Assembly (NCBI GenBank): GCA_019137255.1
Contig: WPDH01000091.1
Location: forward strand, 6,204-47,154
Reading direction: 5' to 3'
Origin: Corinectria fuckeliana
Taxonomy: Eukaryota > Ascomycota > Sordariomycetes > Hypocreales > Nectriaceae
DNA length: 40,951 nucleotides
Shown: piece after piece, positions 31,600 through 40,951 of the stretch
Numbering within the stretch: the stretch's first letter is position 1
Layout: every line of letters begins with the position of its first letter
Made by a program: the position numbers and the translations under genes
Notes under the pieces: model-generated
The model's database searches: none
What the model was told of the DNA's origin: nothing
The model's input: only the letters and a program-made list of their open reading frames with translations

Positions 31600-34500
31600 T
31601 ATAAGAAATCTATAATAAGATATATAAGATATATTAAGAAGGATTTTATTTTCTTATATAAACTAAAAAAAGTAATAAAAACTAAGAATAGTATATAAAA
31701 GTCTAATAATACACAAAAAACAACTAATACTACTTATAAAAGAGTAATAAGTAAGTAAGAAAAAAAAAAGTAAATTACCTCTAATAAAAGCTCTATATAT
31801 AATAAAATTAGTAGCAAAATAAAAGACACTTAAGCTATAAGTGTAAGTTAAAAATATATAGCTTACTATATTAATAAATAGTAAAGCTAAAATATTATAT
31901 ATTAACCCTAGTATAGTTAATAAGCTAAAACTACTATAAAAAAACAAAAACAACCTATATATAATATATAACCTTAAAGGTAATATATTTTTATATAATA
32001 ATAAGTAGATAACTTAATAGATTAATCACCTAAAAGTTCTTATTAATAGATAAAACTAAGATATCACCTTTAATATTATACTTATAACATATTATAATAT
32101 TATTCTTAGGTATCTATAGCTAAGAAAATATAACCCTAATATTAACTAGAGAACTAGCTAGGTATAAGCTGATTTTAATAATATACTCTCTAGTGATAAT
32201 AAAGACTTAAAAGAAGAGAGATCTCTAATCCTAACTTCTAATAAGATAAAAAGTAAGAATTTATATAAAGATATAATAGAAACCTTAGCACTCCTAAAGG
32301 GAATATAATATAAATAGTAAAAAGGAAAGAAATAAATACTCTAAAGAACTATTAAAGCCCTAAGAAAACAGTTTATACAGATAAATAGTAACCTTAAGCA
32401 GAATAATAAACTACTAGAAGATAAAAGACTTAAGAATATACTAGTAAAATATTATATCTATAAAAAACTATTTGTAAAAGAACTTAAGACTAAACTACTA
32501 GAATTTAGTTAATAAGACTATAAAATTATCCTAAAAGACAAAATATCACTTATATTTTATAAGATTTTTAACCTTAATAAAATATAGTTATAAACACTTA
32601 AGAAATATATTAAAGATATATTATATAAAAGATATATTAAGATCTTTAAGTTATTAGTAAGCTATCTAGTAATATTTATTCTTAAAAAGAATAGAAAACT
32701 CTAACTTATTATAAACTATAGATAATTAAATAATATTATACTTAAAGATTAAACCTTATTACCTCTTATTATAAAGCTTAAAGACTAACTCTATAAGATA
32801 AAGGTATTTATAGTATTAAATCTTAAGAGAGTATATAATCTTATTTATATTAAGAAAGAATACAAATAGAAGATTACTTTTAGAATAAAGTTTAGACTTT
32901 ATAAGTATCTTATTATACCTTTTAGACTTATAAATATACTAGTAATATTTTAATATATAATTAATAATATACTATAAGAATATCTTAATATTTTTATTAT
33001 ATACTACCTAAATAATATTCTAATCTTCTCTAAAAGTAAAAAAGAATATATAAAATATATTTATAAGATACTATAAGCACTATAAGATACTAATCTCTTA
33101 GTTAAACTAGAGAAAAGCTATTTTTATATTAACTAAGTAGAATTTCTTAGATATATAATCTCTTATAATAAGATTAGAATAGATCTAAAGAAAATTACTA
33201 TAGTAAGTAAATAGAAAAAACTAAAAAACCTTAAGAAAGTATAATCCTTTCTAAGTTTTACTAACTACTATAAGAGATTTATTAAAAACTTTAGTAGTTA
33301 TACTATACTACTTACTTATCTTACTAGAAAAAAAAAAGTATTTAGATAAGATATTACTATATAAAAAGCCTTTAATAATATTAAATAATTAATTCTTAGT
33401 AAACCTATTTTTATTATATTTAACCTAAAATAAGAAATTAAACTAAAAATAGATTTATTAGACTTTATATAAGAAATATAAATTAGATAATAAGATAATA
33501 ATAAAATATTACACCCTATTACTTTCTTCTCTTATAAGATATATAGTACTAAACTTAATTACCTTATTTATAATAAAAAATTCCTTATAATTATTAACAT
33601 ATTTAAAGAATTTTAATACTACCTCCTAAGAAGTAAATACTAAGTTAAGATTTATATAAACTATAAGAATATTACTTATTTTATAACTACCTAATAACTT
33701 ATAAGATAATAACTATACTATACTAAATACCTTTTAGAATTTAACTATATAATTATCTATAAAAGTAAATCTAAAAATAGATAAGCTAACACTATAAGTT
33801 AATAAGCTAACTTTAATAACAGAAAGTAAGAAATTAGTAAATAACTTTTATACTTTACACCTAAAAAACATCTTAAATAAAAGTATATTATAATAAACTA
33901 GAAATCACTACTAAGACTAAAGTATATTACACTACTTAGATAATATTATATTCTTATAAATAAAAAAATATAATCCTTAAGTAATAAATATACCTAATAC
34001 CTCCTAGGTAAAAAGATTAAACTTAATAATTTTAAGACTAAGTTTATTATAAACACTCTTTATAAATAAGAAAATAAATATAATAATAATAAAAGAAAAC
34101 TTATTTTTACTTTTAAAAGATACTATAAAAAAAATAACTTAAATAATAATATATATACTACACTCACTAGATATAATAACTATTCTAAAAAAGATAAACT
34201 TAGATAAGATTAAATCTTACCTAAAAGACACTTAAAGCTCTTAAGATAACTAGAAGACTATTAATTTAACTAAGTTACTAGCAGCTCTCTAAGAATAAGA
34301 CCTATTAAGACAGATAAAAATAGTAAAATTATTATTCTAAAAAACATAAAAGATTATCTTATATAATATTACTATAATTAAGTATATAATAAAAATATCT
34401 ACTATACTATAATTTAGATAAAAATACTTTACACTATAGAAAATATATATAGTATTATATAAAACTTAATAGCTAAATACCCTAAGTATCTTAAAGACTA

Positions 34501-35880
34501 ACTTTATATTATAAGAATACTAGCTATAATATATATAATAGAATAAGAAAACTTACTACTTAAGTAAATCTAAAAGTATAATAATACACTACCTAAGAAT
34601 AAACACACAGTTAAGCAGTAAGTTCCTAAAGAACTATAATACTAGCTTATATAAAAAATATATAAATACCTACTATATAAACATTAGAGAGTTAATAAAA
34701 CCCTTAATAAAGTTAGAATAATATACTAATTTTCTAGAATAAAGTAGATTATTAAAAATATTATAACTTAATATAACCTCTATATAAAAACTAAGGCTTA
34801 ATACTATAAACTATATAGAAAACTATAGCTATTACTAGTTGCTAAGTAACCTTAAGACTTAGTTATAATAGATTTTATTATAAAACTACCTCTATTAGAA
34901 GATCTTATAATAAGAACCTTTTATAATAGTATTCTTATTATTATAAATAAACTTATAAAATTTTCCTATTTTATATCTTATTAAAAAGTAATAAATATAA
35001 AGCAGTTTACTTATATCTTTTTATAAAATATTATTTATATTTATAAACTTCTTATAGAGATTCTCTCTAACAGAGAAACTCTATTTGCTTTAAAGTTTTA
35101 GTAATTACTTATAGACTACTTAGGATTAAACTACTAACTTACTATAGTATTTTAAGTATAAGTTAACAAACAGATAAAACAAATAAACTAAATACTAGAA
35201 TAATACTTTTAATACTATATTAACTATAAATAAGATAACTAGGTTAAGAAGCTCTTAACTATATAGCTAAGCTATAACACTTTTATTTATAAAAGTATAA
35301 AAACCATACTAGTATATACTAATTTTAGATTTACCTTTAATACTTATAGAATAAGCTAAGATAGATTAATTATTCTTAAAGCTATACTTATATTAGAAAA
35401 ATTAAAAAATCTATATAAAGAACTAAAAACTAAACTTAAATTTATTAGAAACTAGATAAAAAAATATTATAACCTAAAAAGAATAAAAAGACTATTCTTC
35501 TAAGAGAGAGATATAATCTATCTTATAATAAAAAATATTAAAATAAAATAATAAAATAAAAAACTAGACTATAAATTTATTAGACCTTATAAAATTATTA
35601 AAAAAATCTTAAAAAATAACTACTAGTTAGACTTACTACTAAAAGTTAAACTTCACTTAGTTTTTTATATCTTACTTTTTAAGACTATAAAAAATATAAT
35701 TTATACTAAGATTAGTAATAAATATAAAACTAAGATTAAAAGACTAAAAGAGTATATAGTAAAAGCTATTCTTAATATAAGAATAAGAAATAAGTAAACT
35801 AAGTATCTTATTAAATAGAAAGACTATCCTAAGAGTAATAATTAATAAGAACTAGCTAAAAACATCACTTATACCTAACA
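31600..35880 (+). pseudogene. Chromovirus pol relic (PR-RT-RH-IN-chromodomain)
   Basis: Protease: LINSKAK at 31,871-31,891, from the aspartyl motif with Asp now Asn. RT: LINYR*LN at about 32,704-32,740, from the family's D-Y-R-x-L-N motif, and IIYYLNNILIFSK with the catalytic YLDD now YLNN (codons 33,005-33,016). Integrase core: an ILIIINKLIKFSYF segment at about 34,930, followed toward 35,170 by FKYKLTNR*NK, from the H-P-Q-T-D-G-Q motif. Chromodomain: YLIK*KDYPKSNN at about 35,803-35,842, with Trp turned into TAG. Each change is C-to-T or G-to-A. The polyprotein would carry out reverse transcription and integration; this copy cannot. Confidence 0.8.
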
Positions 35881-36564
35881 CCTCCTAAAGGAATTTCACT
35901 AATAACACTAGAAAAAGTTATAAAGAAATCACTAAAGATAGAAGACTAATTAAGCAAATCTATAGTACTAGCATTTTATACCTTACTAATAGCTTACTAT
36001 TTAGAAAGAATAATATCCTCTTAGGTATAAATACTATCTATCTTATTTACATTTTATATACCTTATATAAATAAAAATAAACTATACTCTTTTAAAACCT
36101 TTCTCTACTAATAAAAACATAACAAATAAGATAACATCTTAGCTAATATATTTTTAGTTTGTTTAATATTAGACTTAATCTTACACTATACCTTAAGAGT
36201 ATATATTACTACCTAGGAAAAATCAGTAGGATATTAAGAAGAAATATCTAAAAGACTCTTATAAAATATTATAATATTAGAACTATTATAAGAATAACCA
36301 CACTAAATATACTCTTTATAATAAGAAGATTTTCCTAATATTTAACAGGCTAACTATCTCTTAAAACAATATAAATAGGGTATAACTTTATAACCTTTAG
36401 ATTTAATAGTTTATACTAAAAGAGATCACTAAGTAGTTTTATATAATTTAACAACTTAACCTAATATAATAGTTAGAGACAGAAATACTTTATAAGTCTA
36501 GGTTAGACTTATATAGAAAATACTAAGATACTAAGCCTTATATATAGTCTTAAGATAAGACTAA

Positions 36565-36581
36565 ACAGAGGGGAGATATTA
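36565..36581 (+). other. Polypurine tract
   Basis: The purine-rich ACAGAGGGGAGATA immediately precedes the 3' LTR, where plus-strand DNA synthesis of LTR retrotransposons is primed. Its G-run survived because GpG is not a preferred RIP site. Confidence 0.75.
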
Positions 36582-36993
36582 TATTACAGCCTAGGTTAAG
36601 ACTAGGCGGTTATAACTAGCAAAACTATAATATACCCACTTTTTCTCACCTATTACTATTAGATCACCTAGATTATACTATAATCCTAGTAATCTCTAGA
36701 AAATAACTAATTATAAAAGAATTATAATAGCCTTATTATAATCTAAGATAATAGATCACTTAGATTACTACTATAATCTAGTAATCTAATATAAGTATAT
36801 ATATATATTCACTTAGTACTTTCCTAGAGATAGCCTTACTAGCTATTAACTACACTTAGTTATATTAAATCTACTATTCTACTATTACTAGACTATAACT
36901 TATATTACTTACTATAACATTCTAAACTACTTATTTAAACACTCTTACATTCTAAACCTATCTTATACCTATAGGATAAACCCAGCTGTTATA
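36582..36993 (+). repeat. Chromovirus 3' LTR
   Basis: 412 bp, begins TATTACAGCC and ends GCTGTTATA, followed by the CTAAT target duplication. It is collinear with the 5' LTR without gaps; the differences I checked are transitions. Confidence 0.9.
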
Positions 36994-36998
36994 CTAAT

Positions 36999-38043
36999 AG
37001 TTAAGATTTTACTATTAAAACTACCTAGCTTATAACTATTCTAATAGTTTTATTATTAGCTTTAAATACTAATAGCTACTTATTATATAAATCTAAAAAG
37101 CTTAAATACTTATAAGAATATTTAAAAGACTTTATATTATTAGTAAAGTACTATAAGTATTACTTACTTATTTATACTTTATATTATAAGTAAACTAATA
37201 TATATTTATATTTTTTAGTTATAAAAGAAATAAACTAAAAATAAACTTTTAGCTATTAACTAAACTTAGTATAAAGTAAGATATACTATTTAAGCTGTAT
37301 ATTATATTTTATATACTTATTTAAGGTTTTACTTTTTTCTTCTTTTTAAGATAGTTTTTATTAATAATTCTAAAGTTGTTAAGATACTAAAATATTAAAA
37401 TATTAAGATATTAAGATATTAAAGTATTATAAAGTTTAAGTGTTAAAAAGTTAAGATATTAAATAATATATTAGAGAATTAAGACTATAATAAAGCAAAT
37501 AATATAAATATTATAACTTATTTAAATTTTAGTTTTTTATTTTAATTTTATCAAATTAACTTAGACTTTTCTTATCTTATATTATTTATAATTTTACTTT
37601 ATTACTTTACTTATATTTATTTTAATTTTTAATTTATCTACTTATATACTTTTCTAGCTTTTAAGTAACTTTTAGAAGAAATATATAACAGCTATTTAAG
37701 CTTATAAATATAAAGTTTGTTAAAATACCTAAATTTTAATATCTTTTATATATATATTTCTTTATACTAAGAAGTTTTAAGATAGTTATATAATATAAGA
37801 TAGTTTTTAAGTTTCTTTCTTACTTTTAGACTGCTTTTTATTTTAAACTATCTTTTTATAATATTATAACTTACTTTTAATAAACACTTATTAATTAAAT
37901 AATAATATAATACTAGAAATTAGGTATTTCTTTACTATTTAAAAGGTTAAGCTACTACTTAAAATATATATCTTTAAATCTAATATTCTTATATCTTTTT
38001 AATATCTCTAGTAAATCTAATATTTCCTCTATTAGTTTTTAAG
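36999..38043. other. AT-rich gene-free stretch
   Basis: No gene or recognisable transposon domain is seen. It contains the mutated short-repeat array listed next and many TA-rich words; it is probably an old RIP-mutated repeat. Confidence 0.4.
37383..37512 (+). repeat. RIP-mutated copy of the 10,507 short-repeat array
   Basis: Units such as AAATATTA and AGATATTA correspond to GGCATTA units at 10,507-10,628. Clear alignment blocks are GAATTAAGACTATAATAAAG against GAATCAGGACTGCGATAAAG, and TTATAAAGTTTAAGTG against TTATGGAGTTTGGGCG. In these blocks all differences are C-to-T or G-to-A. Homology ends at about 37,512. Confidence 0.72.
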
Positions 38044-38048
38044 CTTTT

Positions 38049-38263
38049 TATAATAAGCTAGCTCTTAGGCAGCTATAAGAAGGTGCTGTAAGAGATTAAT
38101 ATTAATAAAGCTAAAAAAGAGAAAAAAAAGAAAGTAAAGCTTTCTACCTATTAGACTTAAATACTTATATAAGCTGCTAACTAACTTAGCAGTTAAGTCT
38201 TATTACCTCTTAGTAAGTAACTTTCCTATTTAGCTTAAGCTAAGTAAAGTCTAAACTATAATA
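38049..38263 (+). repeat. Left 215-bp LTR of TRIM-like element
   Basis: It matches the right LTR over its full length with mainly transition differences, such as AAGGTGCTGTAAGAGATTAA against AAAATACTAAAAAAGACTAA. Confidence 0.78.
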
Positions 38264-39637
38264 TACTTTTCTTCTGCTAAGAAAAATCCTCTTAGAAAGT
38301 TAGCTAATAAGTAACCTAATTATTAATACTACTATTTTATTAGTTATAGCTAGCTATATATTATATATATAAGTAGTTAGTATAACTCTAAGTGTAAAAT
38401 ATCTATTTAGGCTATAGTTTTTATTCTAAAGAAAACTTAAGCACTACTTAAAGAAAGTATCTTTTTAAGCCTAATAAGAGGTTTTATTAAATATAAGATC
38501 TCTATCTAAATTAGATATAAGCTAATAATATAATAATTTTTTACTATAAGACTATTCTTAGCTTAGTTTAGCTACTTAGCTTTAATAGGATTAATTAGCT
38601 AGATTAATTTAGTCTAGCTATAAGTAGCTTAGTTTTAATACAGCTTTTAGTCTTATAGCTAACTAGAGTTATAAGCTAGTTTTAAGCCTAACTAATTTAG
38701 CTATAAATTAGCCTAGCTTAAGCTTAGCTTATAGTTATATAAAAAACTAGTTATACCTCTAATTTTAGTTAATTTAAGCTTAAACTAAATTTCTTTTTCT
38801 TTTGCCTATCTATTTAATTAGAAATTAATCCCTCTTATTAAAATTTTTCTCTTTCTTAGGTAATAGTTTAAGTACACTTAAATTAGTATTAGATTATTCT
38901 TATAACTTAAGGTAATTTCACTTAAAATATTTAATTTTATTATAGTAAAAACAGTAGTAATAATACTAGCTGCTTTTAGTATTAATTAAATTAATATATA
39001 TTATATTATTAGATTAGTATAAAGTGTTTTTAATAGTAGATTTATTAAGTTAGTAGTTTTTAAAAACTTTATTAAATCCTTTTAGTAAGATAGTAAACTT
39101 ATTAAATATAATAAGCTACTTTTTATAATCTAGTTATCTTTTAATAAATAGTTATAATCTAGCTATAAAAATTAAATCTAATAGTTATTTAGCTACTAGC
39201 TTATACTAGCTTTAAAAAGGGTATATTCTTAGTAATTAATATAATTACTTATTTTTTCTCTTTGTTATTATTACTATATAACTAAGTAAAAACTAGTATA
39301 TTATTACTTATAAGGCTTACTAATAATACTACTAATATATATTAGAAATATATTAAGCTAGCTCTTATAATTACTACTTTAAGATACTTTTATAATATAT
39401 AGTAGAAATATAGTCTTAAGATTATTACTAAGCTATATATATATATAAAAGAATTATACTTAAGGTTTTCTAATTATAAGTCTATTAATAGTAAACTTTA
39501 TATATATTAAGATTAGCTAAATAGAGAAATCCTTTAGATATTTAAGCTAGTTAAGTATAAGTAAAATCTACTAGTAAGAATTTATTATATAAATCTTACT
39601 CTTATAAAAGGTCTAGTATAAAAAGAGCTTTATTAAT

Positions 39638-39852
39638 TATAATAAGCTAGCTTTTAAGCAGCTATAAGAAAATACTAAAAAAGACTAATATTAATAAAGC
39701 TAAAAAAGAGAAAAGAGAGAAAGTAAAGCTTTTTACTTATTAGACTTAAATACTTATATAAGCTGCTAACTAACTTAATAGCTAAGTTTTATTACTTTTT
39801 AGTAAGTAACTTTTCTATTTAGCTTAAGCTAGGTAAAGCCTAAACTATAACA
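39638..39852 (+). repeat. Right 215-bp LTR of TRIM-like element
   Basis: It ends ACTATAACA, retaining the CA terminus expected of an LTR, and is followed directly by CTTTT. Confidence 0.78.
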
Positions 39853-39857
39853 CTTTT

Positions 39858-40951
39858 ACTATATTTAAAACTTATATAAAGTGTAAATTAGTATTAAATA
39901 TAAGCTTTCTTCTCTTTTTAAGTCTTAATTCTTCTAATTTAGTTTATAAGACTATTAGTTTCTTCTCTTAGGTAGCTAATCTTATATTTTAATAGTCTAA
40001 TCTAATAACCTTTTATAAATATTTAATAGTTACTCTTACTATATCTTAGTTATACTCTTAAAATCTATTTTAACCTAACTAACTTTCTTTATAGATCTTT
40101 TTTACTCTCTTTTTACTCTTATATTATTACTATATTATATATAATAAGCAGGCTAGATAAAATAGAGAATATTAAGATTATAAACTATCTCTCTCTTTCT
40201 CTTAAGAAAAATTTTTTACTATAAAACCTACTCTTATTATAAGCTAAGCCTAGTATAAAAATAACTTATAATTAATTTAAAGATCTTATTATTAAGACTA
40301 AATATAAACTTAAAGTAATTATCTTAAGAGCTGCTTTTCTCTTAGTTTAGAAAATAATAGTAATCTTAGCTAATACTATTATAAGCTATACTTAATATAT
40401 AAGTAGTAAGATTCTAATCTTACTATTTCTTATAGAAATAATTATAACTACTATTAAAAAAGTAGTATTAGCTACTCTTTAGAAAATACTTATTAAGGCT
40501 CTAACTTAAGCCTAAGTTACTTATAATAAGAGAATACTTTTATTTTTAATAGTACTATTATTAAAAGTAATCTCTTTTTATCTTAGTAAGAAGATTATTA
40601 TTAAGTTATCTAGTATAACTTTTAATATTATATCTTATATACTATTAGATACTATAATAATTATTAACTATACCTTCTTAAGAGGTTACCTCTTACTTAT
40701 AATAGTCTTATATTACCTTCTTAATAAAAATATTATAGTTCTTTTTTATAAACTAATTATAAATCTTTTAAAAGATAATACTTAGATTCTTACTGTTTTT
40801 AGTATAAGTATATATTAGGTCTTAAGATAGTTTATAATAGTTACTAAGAGAGTTTTAACTAGCTATATAAGAGGCTTACTTAAAAACCTTATAGTAAATA
40901 TCTAATAAGCAAATAGTATTAAGATATATACTATAAAACTATTATAAAGCT
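39858..40951. other. AT-rich relic, unassigned
   Basis: On the plus strand from about 40,300 a frame stays open apart from scattered TAA/TAG stops, with many Ile/Leu codons, as in RIP-degraded coding DNA. I could not assign it to a transposon domain. It continues beyond the window. Confidence 0.3.

Larger units (their letters stand above)
28619..36993 (+). mobile_element. Structurally complete chromovirus (Ty3/Gypsy), RIP-inactivated
   Basis: Two 412-bp LTRs (28,619-29,030 and 36,582-36,993) enclose 7.55 kb and are flanked by a perfect 5-bp target duplication CTAAT (28,614-28,618 and 36,994-36,998). Order of domains on the plus strand: gag with zinc knuckle (30,228-30,269), protease (31,871-31,891), RT (catalytic motif 33,005-33,016), RNase H region, integrase (about 34,070-35,500) and chromodomain (about 35,800-35,865). 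A polypurine tract precedes the 3' LTR. Stops are everywhere and almost all are TAA/TAG. I could not recognise a primer-binding site after the 5' LTR. It is the same family as the truncated copy at 5,811-9,169. Confidence 0.9.
38049..39852 (+). mobile_element. TRIM-like non-autonomous LTR retrotransposon
   Basis: Two 215-bp direct repeats (38,049-38,263 and 39,638-39,852) start TATAATAAGC and end CTATAATA or CTATAACA. They enclose 1,374 bp and are flanked by a perfect 5-bp target duplication CTTTT (38,044-38,048 and 39,853-39,857). The interior shows no RT, integrase or gag motif in any frame I examined. It is rich in TAGCTTA/TAAGCTA words at 38,560-38,720. The small size and absence of coding sequence fit a TRIM or internally deleted element that needs proteins from another retrotransposon. 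The strand is arbitrary. Confidence 0.72.

Noticed and set aside
31663..31953. Minus-strand 96-aa open frame in the right AT block
   Set aside because: It is antisense to the chromovirus pol region, made almost wholly of Phe, Leu, Ile, Ser and Tyr, and simply reflects AT-rich composition.

Overview
The window looks like a filamentous ascomycete (Pezizomycotina) chromosome segment. The evidence is short spliceosomal introns (47-76 bp, GT..AG, with CTAAC/CTGAC-like branch sites), fungal-specific protein families, and heavy repeat-induced point mutation (RIP). About 18.8 kb of GC-balanced DNA (roughly 9,290-28,080) sits between two very AT-rich blocks (1-9,290 and 28,080-40,951). In those blocks almost every CpA/TpG has become TpA, and old transposon frames are full of TAA/TAG stops.

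Left AT block: a degraded Tad1-like LINE lies on the minus strand (about 780-5,810). It abuts a 5'-truncated copy of a Ty3/Gypsy chromovirus (5,811-9,169) whose 3' LTR carries an internal tandem duplication. A 206-bp SINE-like insertion with a 14-bp target duplication sits inside that copy. A 32-bp palindrome lies next to the AT/GC junction.

Central island: the theme is restriction-endonuclease-like (PD-(D/E)XK) proteins and APH-type kinases. There are four loci of one fungal PD-(D/E)XK family (resembling Pfam PDDEXK_12). One is intact (23,153-24,361) and three are broken (9,295-10,485; 10,733-11,986; 20,495-21,131). A different PD-ExK protein is intact (18,065-19,852, DUF7924-like). One APH-like kinase is intact with one intron (14,672-16,113) and one is a pseudogene (25,638-26,953). 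Other items are an intron-containing unknown gene (13,176-13,870), a small coiled-coil ORF, an unknown ORF that may be spliced to the third nuclease fragment, two short relics of a PAC1/LIS1 (nudF) LisH region, and heptanucleotide minisatellites. The broken paralogues suggest gene birth and death in a compartment bordered by transposon graveyards.

Right AT block: a structurally complete but RIP-killed chromovirus (28,619-36,993; two 412-bp LTRs; 5-bp target duplication CTAAT; gag, protease, RT, integrase and chromodomain all recognisable through the stops). Beyond it is a 1,804-bp element with 215-bp LTRs and a CTTTT target duplication but no recognisable genes, i.e. a TRIM-like non-autonomous retrotransposon. 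A degenerate short-repeat array at 37,383-37,512 is the RIP-mutated twin of an unmutated array at 10,507-10,628, so RIP can be read directly by comparing the two.

No rRNA, tRNA or CRISPR feature was seen. Family assignments are from memory of conserved motifs; no database search was run.
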